From the NCBI GenBank assembly GCA_032358165.1, contig JAALGY010000055.1, forward strand, positions 1-32,513: a stretch of DNA of 32,513 nt. The letters run 5' to 3'. A program made the translations under genes and the position numbers. Shown here piece after piece: positions 20,822-32,486 of this stretch. The notes under the pieces were generated by a model. The model saw only the letters and a list, made by a program, of their open reading frames with translations, did no database searches and was not told the origin of the DNA. Every line of letters starts with the position of its first letter. Position 1 is the stretch's first letter. The DNA is from Diplosphaera chodatii (taxonomy: Eukaryota > Chlorophyta > Trebouxiophyceae > Prasiolales > Stichococcaceae).

Positions 20822-21060
20822 TGGGAGCACCCCTGGACGCTGCGCCGCAGGCTGCTGGTACGCCTGCGGCTGTGGCTGCTACTGCAGCTGTGCATGCGCA
20901 GCCATCTGCAAGGCAGGGCGGGGCGGCCATCTGCAGGGCGGCTGGCGAAACTGCTGCCACTGTTGCGGCGGCATCTGTTGCTGCGGCATCAGCGGCTGGG
21001 CAAGGTGACAGTGGGGTCCAGGGCTGCCACCAAGACCTGGGTTTGCGGGTACAGCAGCTG
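20822..21060 (-). other. Gln/Pro-rich low-complexity stretch
   Basis: CAG and CCN codon-like repeats dominate. On the minus strand one frame reads MPQQQMPPQQWQQF, later QPQPQAYQQPAAQRP and VLPMQQPPRKPHQPPRRH, interrupted by a single TAG at about 20883. Another frame is Ala-rich and open throughout. It is either coding low-complexity sequence of the neighbouring gene or 5' untranslated sequence. Confidence 0.4.
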
Positions 21061-21098
21061 CCGTTTCTTGCGATCCGCTGGCTCGAGCTGCGATTGTC

Positions 21099-24000
21099 TC
21101 ACTGCGGACCTGCAGCCTCGATGATCTGCCGTAGGGCGTGGTTCGGCAGCAGGTCTTTTGTCGCTAGCGGCTGCCCCGTGACGGGTGATGTGCTGTGGGT
21201 CTGTAGCCACTGACAGATTGCTACCCCGTCGTAGCTGTGGCCATCGCCAACGCACAGCGTTGCTCGCACCATCACATTCTGCATTGTGCACACTCGAACT
21301 GAAGTGGTGCCAGGTGCACACGATGCGGCAGTAGGCATTGATGTGCTGATGTAACGACGTGACCTCGCCCTGTCCATCAAGCATCTGCATTTCACACCTT
21401 CGTAATGGGGCACAGCATCCATGGCGGTGGCAGCTTCGGCTGCTGCTGGTGCTGTTGCTGCGGCTGTTGCTGCGGAGCGGCCGCTCTCGCTACTGCATCG
21501 ATGCTGCTCACCTGCCCCACATCTGCAGGCTGTGCGGCGCCGTCCGCTACACTCATGCATTGCAGGCTGCTGGCCGCATCTGTGGCTGCCAACGTGCCCT
21601 CATTGGATGCAGCATCCTCTGTCACGCCGTGGGGCTGAGCATGCTGCGGCAGCTCTGCAGCAGGCTGGGGCGCAGCAGCAGCTGCTGCGGATGCTGCTGC
21701 CCTGGCGGCGGCCTTCTTGCGGGCGCGCTTCTCGGCCGCCTTGCTGGGCGCCGCTGCTGCTGCCTTCTCACCCTCCTCAGCTGCCTGCAGTAGTCAATGC
21801 TACGTCACAGCCCAGAACTGATTGCGGTGGAGGTCTGGTCATCAACAGGACACAGTTCTGCGCAGCGTGACATGTGCCATGCGTGCTGCACAGTGATGTG
21901 GTAGGCGCTGCACCAAACACAAGAATGCCCCGCGCAACCTGAACATCCTGCTGCTGCCTTTCCTGGTATACATTCCTGCATAAATGCTTCGAGCACACCA
22001 CAGTGCGGTACATACTGCAAAAAAGCGGCGCGAGGCCCACCAGCAGCTCCCGCATGGCGGCGTCAGAGGCGGCCTGCGTCCGAGGCGCGGCTGCGGCAGC
22101 GCGGCCGGCAGCGCCTGCGGCGCGCTCGGCTGCCGTGATCGCTCGTGATGCTGCTGCCAGGGCATCGTCGACTGCCTCCAGTGCCCTCACAATCAGCCGC
22201 TGGACCGGAGGGTTTGGGGTTCCCGGCACCCTCTGCAAGCATCAGGGTAGCATAAAATTGCGACGCCAGTACCAGTAGCCCATCTGCTGTTGGGCTTGAT
22301 TTGGCAACATCATTTCAGTACCTGTCCGTGTGCACACTTGTGAGTATGCCATGATTCACATCCTATGCCACGGTGCTGAAGCCTAACACACACAAAGCTG
22401 TTGAAATGGCAGAATTACTGCACAAAAATACCGTGATCATCATGTGCAGCGGGCAGCAGCACCTCAGCAATGCCGCCGGTGATTTCCAGGCACTGGTAGA
22501 TCTCATTCTGCGTCCACAGTGTCGCAGCGGCACCGCTGGAAGCCCGAAGCAGTGCTGCAGCAGCTCGCAGGGTCGCAAGCAGCGGCTGGACCGCCAGAGC
22601 AGCCATCGGCCTGAGTGACATTTGTAGACAATGTCAGCCAGTCAGCAGCACATGGATGCGGCTGTGGGCTCAGTCATGCATAATATTGTGAAGCAAGGAA
22701 GCGCTATCAGCAGTAGCGGCAACTGATGTAGCATTGCGCAGACAGGCATTTTCCGAAGAGCGGGGGCGCACTCGTTAGCAGACAAGGCCTCGGCAATGAA
22801 CATCAGCTGCGCGACCACTGAGCGGCCCAGCAGCTCGGCGATGCGCGCCCCGCAGGCACGCACCAGCCTCGCCGTCAGCTCCGCACCGCGCTGCAAACGT
22901 CAAGAGTGCCGACCTGGTCAGTGTGCTGCAGGAGAGCAGACGGGGAAGTGAACCAGGCCGATCCAGGGCTCTGCCGTGCAGGTGCAACAGCACTGGATGT
23001 GACACCTTCCGCAGGGTCAGCTTGCCGTGCTTGCCTGGGCATGTGCAGGCGGTGGATACACATGCCGCACACGTAGAGGCAGAGCAATCGTGTTCATTTC
23101 ACCCAGTGACAGCATGCAGACTGTGCGGACTATGTTCAGGTGCAACTCCTCACCTGAATCGCTTCCCATGCACCTTCTATGCCCTCCACCACCGAGTCTC
23201 CCCCGAAGCGGAAGTGTCTGTACTGCAACAGCGCCACCACTGCGGCAAAACGACCACAGAGAATGCTCAGCTGTGGCTGCATACAACGTGGAACAGAACT
23301 GCCATGACAGTGCAACTGCTGTGCATGCAAAACATGTGCAGCACGACTGCCCTGCCAGGCACGCGCTGATGCTCAGCGCTGTAAAAAGCACATCGCATGG
23401 AGCAGGTGTGGCTCGCCAGCCCAGGATGCAAGCGCACCCAGCAAGGCCTGGACAGAGTTGCAGCAGGCCATGGCGAGGTCATCTGACAGCTGCCGGCCTG
23501 CTGGCTGCCCAGCAGCTGCTGCAATTGTGGTGACAGCCGCTTCCAGCACCCTGGCAGCTGCCTTGAGGTCGCGCAGAATGTCCTTCCGCACCGCCTCTTG
23601 GCTGAGGCCCTCATCCTCAGCACGACCCTGAGCAAAAGTGCAGCACCTGGCAAGTGTGGCGGCAACCGGCAACATGATTTGTTTGGTCTGTCTTGGATGT
23701 TGTGACCAAGCATCTGCAATTTCAAACAGTCATGCTGTGCAAAAGGCGCACAGGCAAGGGCCAAGGCCTGAAGCTGTGCCGTCATACTATGAGCAACACA
23801 GCACCTGCACAAACTGCTGCAGGGTGTCCGAGCCCATGCAGGACTGCGCGAGGCTGTCCAGCAGGTCGGGCAGCGAGCCGTGCTCCAGGGCATCCATGCC
23901 GCCGACAGCGGCAGCGGGCAGCAGCAGCTGCTCCGCAGCCTTCCCCAGGTGCAGTGCCGCCTGCTGCATGCACCGCTGCCGCCGCCGCTGCTGCAGGCTG

Positions 24001-26589
24001 CTATGGCCAGAAGTGCTTGCCTCACCGCTGCTAGCGAGGCCTCGGACATCGCAGAGCTGTGCCCAAGACGATGCGGCTGACAGGGCGGCAGCGAGCGTGG
24101 CCGCCCAGTTGATCCACGTGACCGTGGGACTTGTGGCGCGGCGGCGGCGGCTCGCGCTCGGGCAGTCGTCATGTGCGTGGCGGACCAGCGCCGCCAGCCT
24201 GCTCAGGGCCGCCGCCTGCCCAGCAACAGGCCTCCACAGTCGGATGACGCCCATTGGACCAGCATGACGCGCACACATATGAGGCAGGTGGGCTGTCGCT
24301 TTCTGGGGCGCATTCACTGATACTGTGACATGGCAGGTGTTCGCAGCACCCAACGGACATGGCACCTGCGCTGCCGACGGCAGGGTGCTGCCTTCCACTG
24401 GCGGCAGCCCGTCCAGCACGCCACGGACGGCGCCGACGAGGCCGCTGACCAGCGCCTGCTGCGCGCCCGCCGCGGAGTCTCCCAGTCGCAGCGGGGCCAG
24501 CAGGATCTGTACGTCGTCATCGCTGCGACCAGTGACACCAAAAGTGGCTGCACAGGTGTGTACATGCTGTGCCATGATGCCCATCTTCTGCAGAGCCCCG
24601 CCACGACATCCTGGTGGTCTGCAGCACGCCGTCAGAGCACACAGATAGCTGTATGGGATATCTGAGCAGTGCGCAACGAGAAGGCTGCACAGTGCACCTG
24701 ATGGTGGCCACGCCTCGCTCAAGGGCCGCCTCGTGAGCCAGCATCGCCAAAACACCGGCAGCGTACGCTGCGTCTGCGGCTGGCGTCATCGCTCTGGGCG
24801 ACTGCACCAGGTTGGGCGGACCCGCCCTCGTCCCGGCTGACCGCTCCGTGTACAGCCGCGCCAGCGTCTGGGTGCCAGGTGCCAGCGCTTGAGAGTGCCG
24901 CGTGGGTAGCCAGGGCGACAACCACATGCAGACATGCACACTGACGACAACCAGCTGCCATTCTGTGCAGGGCGCAGCTGACAGGATGCAGGCTCATTGC
25001 ACCGTGAATCACGCCAGGGCCTCAGGCAGGCGGACACACCTGCAGAGCGCTTGCCACCGCAGGCGCCCACTGCGAGTGCCACTCCTCCTGCGCCTGCGCA
25101 TCGCCACGCATGGGTCGCTGCCCCAGCGCCTGCACTCCGGGCAAGCATACATTGGACGGCTGGCCACCGTTTCCTGCTGCCGACAAGTGGCCATCATGTT
25201 GCCCAGCATATATGTGCATCATCCCAGCGGCCACACCTGACGCCTGTAGTGCAGCACCAGCGGAGCAGGGGTCACCTCTGCTGGATCTGCAGCTGCAGCC
25301 TTCGCTGTGGCAGCCGCCGCGGCAGCAGGCTCGGTTCGCGAAGGCACAACTGCGACGTCTGCGCTGAGTGCTGCGCTGCAGCGGTGCAGCAGCTGCAGCA
25401 GGAGCTGTTCGTCATCGATCTCGTCGACGTAGCAACATGTGCTCGCCAGCTCCGCTGCATGCATTGCTGATGCCTGTGGAGATATTGGCGCGGCTGCACC
25501 GCCGTTGGCAACAAACCTGCGCCATGCGGACGCTGTTTACGCTGCGCGGACTAAGCACTGCAAGGTGACGCGCATGCTCACGTACTTACGCACATGCATC
25601 TGCCCATGTTTACCAGTCATATGCAGTAGCACATGCGTGCACCATGGCAGGATTGTGCACTTCGAGACGCAAGCTGGTCATGCGCACACCTGAGGCATTC
25701 GGCGGTCGCCGGCACCAGCTCGTGGAGCAAGCAGGCCTCAAAAGGCTTATCCATGAAGACGGCAGTGTTGATGGCTAGTGCCAGGATGCACAGAATGGGA
25801 ACAGCGTCAGGGTCCCAGAGCGCTGCCCTGGCTATGACGCCCGGCCTCCGCAGCACTCTGCCAATCATTTCGCCACCAATATGCATGTCGTCCAGGGCAT
25901 CAGGCTCTGCCTTTTGTGGATGCTGTACCTGCGTAGCTGGGAGACCAAGCTTCAGGTCCCTTCCCACATCCGCAGCTGTGGATGCGATGCGGCTCGGTGC
26001 AGACACCTCAGGTGCAGCAGCAGCAGGAGAGGATATACTGCTCGCGTTTGCAGCACAGACGACACTGCTGTTCAAATGGTTGCAGGCTTGCTGCACCGGC
26101 TTGTGATTTCATCAGCTACATGAGGCAAGGGAAAGTGTCGCACCGCAGTGATGGCGTCTTGGACGCAGTCTCTCAGAGCAACCAAGGCTGCTGCGGCAAG
26201 CGTTGAGTCGGGCGTGTCCGACAGGCGCAGCATGCGGTGGCACTCTGATACATCCTTGTACTGGTATTCTGGATGGTCCTCGAACCTGCGAGCATGACAT
26301 GCGCCTGCCAATGGACCCACGTTCACACGGTGATTGAAGTTCGCATGGCTGCAGCAGGTCGGCAACCATTGTGTCGAGAAGCGGAGGTGGTTGTCAGAGC
26401 AAACGTGTGGTGGTGAGCCTGCCTGCCATGATGGTACCGCAGCGCGCACAGCAGGTTGCCTGGCGTCAGCTGCGAACTGCCCAGCTTTGCGAGCATGGTC
26501 GTGTCTTCTGCATCTGAGTCTGAGTCTTCAGCATGTAACGACACTTGGTGCTCATGTGCCCAAGCAAGCACATCCTGAGGCGCTGCCAT
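21099..26589 (-). CDS. U-box protein, probable E3 ubiquitin ligase, 15 exons (1031 aa)
   Basis: Exons are 26589-26438, 26285-26120, 26006-25690, 25516-25276, 25159-25040, 24867-24698, 24522-24366, 24215-23805, 23627-23392, 23265-23154, 22890-22784, 22610-22463, 22232-22041, 21784-21398 and 21278-21099 (TGA). All phases agree, with no internal stop in 3096 nt. Residues 21-31 are acidic (EDSDSDAEDTT). The bulk (about 40-840) is Ala/Leu-rich helices, compatible with but not proving ARM-like repeats. Residues 844-872 hold a basic Ala/Lys/Arg linker (EKRARKKAAARA). Residues about 966-1028 are a U-box: CPIT, DGHSYD, the W of CQWL, SPVTG, and LLPNHALRQIIEA. U-boxes dock an E2 enzyme to pass ubiquitin to substrates; the helical part would bind the substrate. 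The usual DPV before DGH is replaced (RATLCV). The domain is split by a 119-bp intron after CPITK. Its upstream neighbour is a paralogue. Confidence 0.75.
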
Positions 26590-26919
26590 GCTGTGATGCT
26601 GCGCAGTCAACCGCAAGTCCAGCGCTGGTCTAGCATCCAAGGAATTTTACAGATCCCCGCTCTCTACACGTAAATGACTTTTTGATTCTGTGCTGTAAAC
26701 ATGTGCGACTGAGTGAGTCAGAGTGCGACTGCAAGTTGAGACATCGGAAGGTGGTCTTCTGGGACAGTCTGACAGTGTCAGACATGACATCTGCCATGTC
26801 GGCGAGCTCCAGTGACCACGGTGCAAAGCAGCGGTGTGATTGCATGTCTGCAGCTGCAACCGTGGTGTCCGTATAAGACCTTACAGGTGCTGGTGTTCGT
26901 TTCAGCTTCAGAGGCATCA
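26590..26919. promoter_or_regulatory. Probable promoter region of the 21099-26589 U-box gene
   Basis: Upstream of the ATG at 26589 the minus strand passes through a locally A+T-richer stretch (about 26640-26720, including AATCAAAAAGTCATTTACG). No exon was found. No named element is clear. Confidence 0.35.
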
Positions 26920-27842
26920 TCATGCACGCGCAAGGCATGCAGCATCCCTGAACTCGGCGCGGGTCTGCTGCAACCTAGCAGATGCTTGCTGCAAGCCAGT
27001 CCGTGGGCAAGGCTGAATGAGGTTGTTATCGGAGAGATTGCACGTACACAAACCAACTCCAAGTTTAGCTGCTGCTGCTGCGGCTGCCGTGTGACCGCCG
27101 CACGCGTCACGGCAGCCCCGCAGCAACATGCCGCCACGGCTGAACCTGTCCTGTGGGCAGTGTGGCTGCCACAGACAGGACAGCGCTCCACATCACCACT
27201 GTTTTACACTCGCCGGCCATGCGGCAAGCCATCCACGGCCCTGGCTGCTGGCCAGCATTGATGGATGCATATGCACTGCCGACGCCGCGGCGGCTGTAAT
27301 CAACTTTGCACTCTGCTGCGCTCGCGCGACACGCAGCATGCGGCAGGTGGCGCTGAGGCTAGCTGCCAGGCTGTGGCTGTCCACAGCTGTGCCTCTGCCG
27401 CACCATGCCCGCAGCACTGTAATGACACCTGCAGCCAGCCACAAAGACCGGCGCTTGGATGATTGCATTGCAGACTGTTCTGCTGTGGTTGAGACAAGGG
27501 GCGCACCATCCAGTATAGCATGCCACTATGCTCTGATTTTCCACCTGTGGATGCTGACTTGCTGGTTCGCTGCACTGCGCGCGCTGCGCATGCCGCCGCC
27601 TCTGCTTCTGCCAGCCGCTGTTGGGTCGCCTGCAGCACGGCGTCGCCTGCGGCAGCCGATCCAATCTGCGGTGATTTGAAGGAATTATGCAGTTGCCGGT
27701 ATGTGCAGGCTTCTGGACCGCAGTGTCGGCTAGTCGACTGGCCGCTGACACACCAAACTCAGATGGCTTTGCCCTGAAATGACGGGAGCCAAAGCAAGAT
27801 GGTGTGCACCTGGGTCAGGAAAGGCCGGTGTTCCATGGCCAT
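26920..27842 (-). CDS. Small gene with helical product (about 120 aa), or 3' extension of the upstream U-box gene
   Basis: Exons in phase on the minus strand are 27842-27810, 27665-27545, 27416-27277 and 26988-26920 (TGA). The start is set at GCCGCCATGG, an optimal eukaryotic start context, giving MAMEHRPFLTQ. The second exon, between CCGCAG and GTGGAA, is clearly protein-like (VLQATQQRLAEAEAAACAAR, amphipathic helix). The third includes LAASLSATCRMLRVARAQQS, and the last reads QASARLQQTRAEFRDA. A further small phase-0 exon may hide in 26989-27276. Only 55 bp separate the start from the U-box stop at 27898. The same exons could instead be spliced to the U-box gene through G|gtcgag (about 27907) and the acceptor at GACCCAG|GTGCAC, also in phase. 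Function unknown. Confidence 0.32.
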
Positions 27843-27897
27843 GGCGGCCCCAGTGCACAGATTGCTGCTGCCAGCGTTAGCCGACAAGCAGCAGCAA

Positions 27898-30800
27898 TCA
27901 TCCTCGACCCGAAGCCTCAATGATCTGCCGCAGCGCATGGTTCGGCAGCAGGTCTTTCGTCACCAGCGGCTGCCCTGTAACTGGTGATGTGTCGTGGGTC
28001 TCCAGCCACTCACAGAGTGCTGGACCGTCATAGCTGTGGCCGTCGCCGACACACAGCGTCGCCCGCACCATCACATTCTGCAGTGTGAAAGCTCGAAATG
28101 ACATACAGTGCCAGGTGCTAATGATGGTGCGGCAGCAGGCATTCACGTGCTGGTGCAACAGCGTGCCCAGCATCTGCATTTACACCTTTGTGATGGGGCA
28201 CAGCATCCATGGCGGTGGCTGCTTGGGCTGTTGCTGCGGATCGACCGCTTTTGCTGCTGCAGGGACGCTGCCAACCTGCCCCAAATCTGCAGGCTGTGCG
28301 GCGGCGTCCGCCAAACTCATGCATTGCAGGCTGCTGGCTGCATCTGCGGCTGCCAGATCGCCGCCATCAGATGCAGCATCCGAAGGCACAGTATTGGGCT
28401 GAGCACGGTGCTGCAGGTCAGCAGCGGGCTGTGATGCAGTAGCAGCTGCAGCAGCAGCAGCAGCCCGGGCGGCGGCCTTCTTGCGGGCGCGCTTCTCGGC
28501 CGCCTTGCTGGGCGCCGCTGCCGCTGCTTTCTCCCCCTCCTCAGCAGCCTGCAGCATGTGTGGACAGATCATGACACACTTCAAACCACCTGGATGCAAC
28601 CTGGCTCAGCGACAGGGTCAGGCTCAGCGCAGCAAACCACATGCATCAGCGCTCAGCAGGTTGGCAGGAGGCGCCACTTTGACGTTTCCCACTGCAAATG
28701 GCTGTGACTGCCAGCTGTCAGGTGACGACCATCATTCGGTTGCCGAATCAGGAGCAGGGTCCAGCTCATGTTGCACAAAAGTGCGGCATGATGCCCACCA
28801 GGAGTTCCCGCATGGCGGCGTCGGCTGTGGCCTGCGTCCGCATCGGGACAGCCGCTGCGCCGCCGCAGCTGGCAGCAGCTGCGGCACGGCTGGCTGCCAG
28901 GGTCGCGTCCGCCAAGCTCCAAGGGCGTCGCTGACTTCTTGCAGTCCCCTGGTAATCAGCGACTGGCGCGCTGCTGACGTCTTCCCCTCCAACTCCTGGT
29001 CAAAGCACACGAGCGCAGAAGTCTCCATGACCGCAGTCACGATGACACAAGGACGACCACCCGACGCGCCGCTGTAGGGCAGCTGTCAGCTGCTGCCCGC
29101 CACACTTTAATGAGATGTTGCTGCTGTCCAAGCCGGCAGTGAGCCCTCGTGCTTCGAGCACATGCAAAGATGGGTCATCGACTGCGCAGCCTGAGCCGGC
29201 ACACTGACCCCCCGAAATGCTGCCCTGCTAGCCGACATGGACATCTTGACATTTGGCCACCCGCAGAGTTTTGCACGCTCTATGTGGCCAGTGTCATATC
29301 TGCTGGCCTGCACCTGATCCGAATGTAAATACACAGCAGCACAGGGCAGCCATAAACCAGGTGCATGCCGTGGCGCACCAGGGTGACGTTGTTGACGACC
29401 TCCGCCCAGTGGCAGAGGACATCTGGCGTGGTGGGAGTGTCGCCTGGCTGCTGCAGGGCGCCACAGCGCGGCGGCTGCAGATACGCCGCCAGTGCCTGCA
29501 GGATCGCAAGGAGCGGCTGCAACGCTGGCGCCGGCAGCGGCCTGTGAAAGAAACGCACAGAGCTCAGCCGGGTCAGACGCAACAGGCTCGACGGGGAATT
29601 TCAGTACGAGCGTACAGTCTATTGGTCGGCAGGGCTAGCGCTGCTAGCAAGCTGCAGTCCGGCTAAACAGTACAGAGGAAGCATGCAGCATTGCAGTAGA
29701 CGAAAAGTCAAGGGCGTACTGCAGGTGCGACATGATTGTAGCCACCATCAGCAGGAAGTTGGTCATGGTGCGGCCCATGCATGCCGCAGGATGACCACAT
29801 GCACGCACCAGTCTCAATGCGAGCTCTGCCCGCCGCTGCACAGGCAGGGTTCAGCATGTCCATATAATTGACAGCTAGCACCATTGCATCTTTAGAATCA
29901 TGAGCTAGTGGTACGGCGCAGGACCTGCTGTGAGCTGCCTGCTCCATGACGCGACTACAACCAGTTCAGCAGTGTACAGCCTCAGAGTCAGCAACTGCTG
30001 CGCTCACCTGCAGCTCCAGTAGCATCTCCTTGTGGGCGGGTGTGACCCTTGGCGGCAGGTGGCGCAAGGCGCCAAAGTGCAGCATCGTCACTCCTGTGAC
30101 CACGCCGACAGACGAGCCCGGTTGCGGGGCGGTGCTGAGAACCGTTTGGTGTGACACTGAGCTAGGGCAGCCATGACGGCAGAGACGCTATGCATGTCTG
30201 CAGGCTGCAGCACCGAGGCAATTTAGCCAGCGCACCCAGCGCAGAGCAGGTCGCCTCGAAGCACGCTGCGACAAGCTCCGGAGACGGCTGCCGCCGCTTG
30301 GTGTGCTCGGCGGCCGCCGCCACCGTCCCGACTGCCGTCTCCAGCGCCGCAGCAGCCCTCATCAAATCTGCCATGAAGTCCATCAGTACGGCAGCCTCCT
30401 CTTCCTCCTCCTCCTCTGCACACGCCTGCACAGATGCCCCCACACTGCTGTCAACATGTCGAGCCTGGCCTGCAGCACAGCGACGAATGTGCGGTTGCGC
30501 AACAAAGACGGATCGCGCTTACTGCAAAGCCAGAGCGCAGCGTAAGCAGGTATGCATGCCAGCAGTCAGACCACAAAACGACCCAGTCACCTGCACGTGC
30601 CGCTGCAAGGATTTGGCGTTGATGCGGCAGTGCGCCGCGAGGCTTGCTAGCAGGCGCGGCACCGGCTTTCGCGCCAGGGCCTCCAGGCCAGCTGCGGCAG
30701 GCGGCCGCCACAGCAGCAGCTCTGCGGCTTGCGACAGCTCGAACGCCGCCTGCTGCAGGCAACGCTGCCGCTGCTGCTGCTGCTGCTGCCCTGACAATGG

Positions 30801-32486
30801 CGGCGGCTGCTGCTGTGTGCTGGCACCGGTCGGACGGCTGCCGTAGCTGCATTCGCTCGCGCCAGTGCTGCTGCAGGGACCGGCGGCACCGCCGGTCTCG
30901 AGCTCGCGTGCCCAGCGCGCCGCAAATGACAGCGCGGCTGCTGTTGCTGCTGCCAGCTCGTCCCGGAGCGTCCCTTCCTGGCTGCGGAAGTACGACCTTG
31001 AAGTGCAGCCGGCCGCCCAGTGTACCACACTTGCCAGCCTCCCCAGCGCCATCGCCTTACCAGCACACACACATGACATACATGAGACTTCAGCACCGCC
31101 GAGTTTGGTTGCCGTTGCAGATGCCAAGACTGGTTGCTGCTGCAAATGCAAGCCACTGAAGTGCTTCACGGTAGCTGCAGGTCGGCGGAAGGTGTTGCAG
31201 GGCTACCCGTATGTGGCATGATCTCCGTGCACCAATCACCTGAGATGCGGTTGGCAGGGTACCGGAGCCCTCTGCTGGCAGCGTGTGCAGCACGTCGTGC
31301 ACTGCACCAACCAGGCTGCTGACGAGCGCATGGCGCTGCTCTGACGTGACTTCCGCCATCCGCAGCACATCGACGAGCGTCTCCAGCACCTTGAGGCTGC
31401 ATGGTGCCAGGTCAACATCAGCTACGGTTCTGACAGCGTTTGCAGCTATGGACCCACGCAACATGCACCACATATCTGCAAACACCAGAGCAGAAAATGT
31501 AGAATATGTTAAATACTTTGCATTTGCACACGATTTGGTGCAGCGACAGCAGCGCGCAGTGGATATATATGCCACCCACTACAGCTGCCTGTGGGAGTCA
31601 CGCTAGGTAGCTGCCAATCACTCGATGATTGTTCAATGCCGACTAACCCAGTCGGTGCACCTGCTGATGGATGAGCCCCGCTGCAGGGCAGCCTCGTGGG
31701 CCAGCAGAGCTTGGCCGCCAGCAACCAATGCAGCAGTTGCCACTCGGGAGGCTCCCGGGAGACTGCCTTCTCCAGTGCTAGCATCTTCAGGGGCACGCCT
31801 CGGCTTCATACACATCAGTGCCTGTTCACCAGAGCATTGCCTCGAGACAGGCGTCACTTCTGTCTGAGCAGCAAACAGTGCACATGTATGCAAAGCTGCC
31901 AGAAAGGAAACCTGCAAAATGTCCGGCCCGAGTGCAAAGCCCTGCTTTCATGTTTGCAGCAGACCTCGTTTGTAGACGCACCTGCATGGCGGTGGCCACC
32001 GCTGGAGACCACATCGACATCCACTTTGGCTGCGGCTCGTCACCAGGCAGCTGGGGCAGCCGCTGCGGCTTGTGAGCCCCGAGCTGGTCCACTGGCTGCC
32101 GCACATCTGGCTGCCCGGGACTGACGCTGCCCAAGCTGCCGGCCGAGGGAACCGACTGTGCTGCTGGTGCAGCTGACCGCCGGCCAGCAATGTCCGCACA
32201 TGCAGCACTGTCATCCGCTGCCGGAGCTGCTGCTGCCTGTGCAGCGTGCCCTGGCAAGACCTTGGCGGTACCAGCAGCCGCTGCAGCATTTGGCGCCGCC
32301 GGCACAGTAGCGGACGTGACGTCGGCGCTGAGCGCTCCGCTGCAGTGGTGCAGAAGCCGCACCAGGGTCGCCTCGTCACTGCCCGGCTGCCTGCCCGCCT
32401 GGTAGCATGTCCTCGCCAGCTGAGTGGCGTACAGCGCTGCTGCCTCCGCCGTAAGCAGCGGCACGGAACCGCCATCCGACAGGAAC
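27898..32486 (-). CDS. U-box protein, paralogue of the 21099-26589 gene; 5' end outside window, apparent frameshift
   Basis: Exons are 32486-31982, 31821-31661, 31429-31240, 31055-30591, 30425-30214, 30134-30008, 29835-29720, 29541-29379, 28995-28799, 28548-28186 and 28077-27898 (TGA). Each matches one exon of the downstream copy with the same phases. The first follows an acceptor (CTCCAG|GTTCC), so at least three 5' exons lie beyond 32513. The U-box is complete: CPIT at the end of the tenth exon, then DGHSYD, CEWL, SPVTG and LLPNHALRQIIEA. Unlike the sister gene it has poly-Glu (about 30398-30422) and poly-Gln (about 30770-30792) runs. Exon 28995-28799 has a length of 3n+2 where the sister exon is 3n; homology switches frame near 28905-28918 (ALG then DATLAAS). 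This is a real mutation, making the gene a likely pseudogene, or a sequencing indel. The role would be as for the sister gene. Confidence 0.7.

Larger units (their letters stand above)
21099..32486 (-). repeat. Tandem gene duplication spanning two U-box genes
   Basis: The stretch 21099-25516 is homologous to 27898-32486 in the same orientation. Exon order, phases and many splice contexts are kept (for example ATCAG|gtgcac at 24698 and 31661, and AAG|gtgt after CPITK in both). Introns, and outside the last two exons most residues, have diverged, so the duplication is old. The U-box exon is by far the best conserved part, suggesting purifying selection on it. Confidence 0.8.

Noticed and set aside
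19488..21046. Genome-wide reassignment of TAG to Gln
   Set aside because: The genes ending at 7296 and 15642 appear to stop at TAG, and the 1031-codon U-box model contains no TAG or TAA despite many Gln codons.
25230..25300. Frameshift in the downstream U-box gene
   Set aside because: A normal 116-bp GT-AG intron (25160-25275) restores the frame with matching phases, so a mutation need not be assumed.
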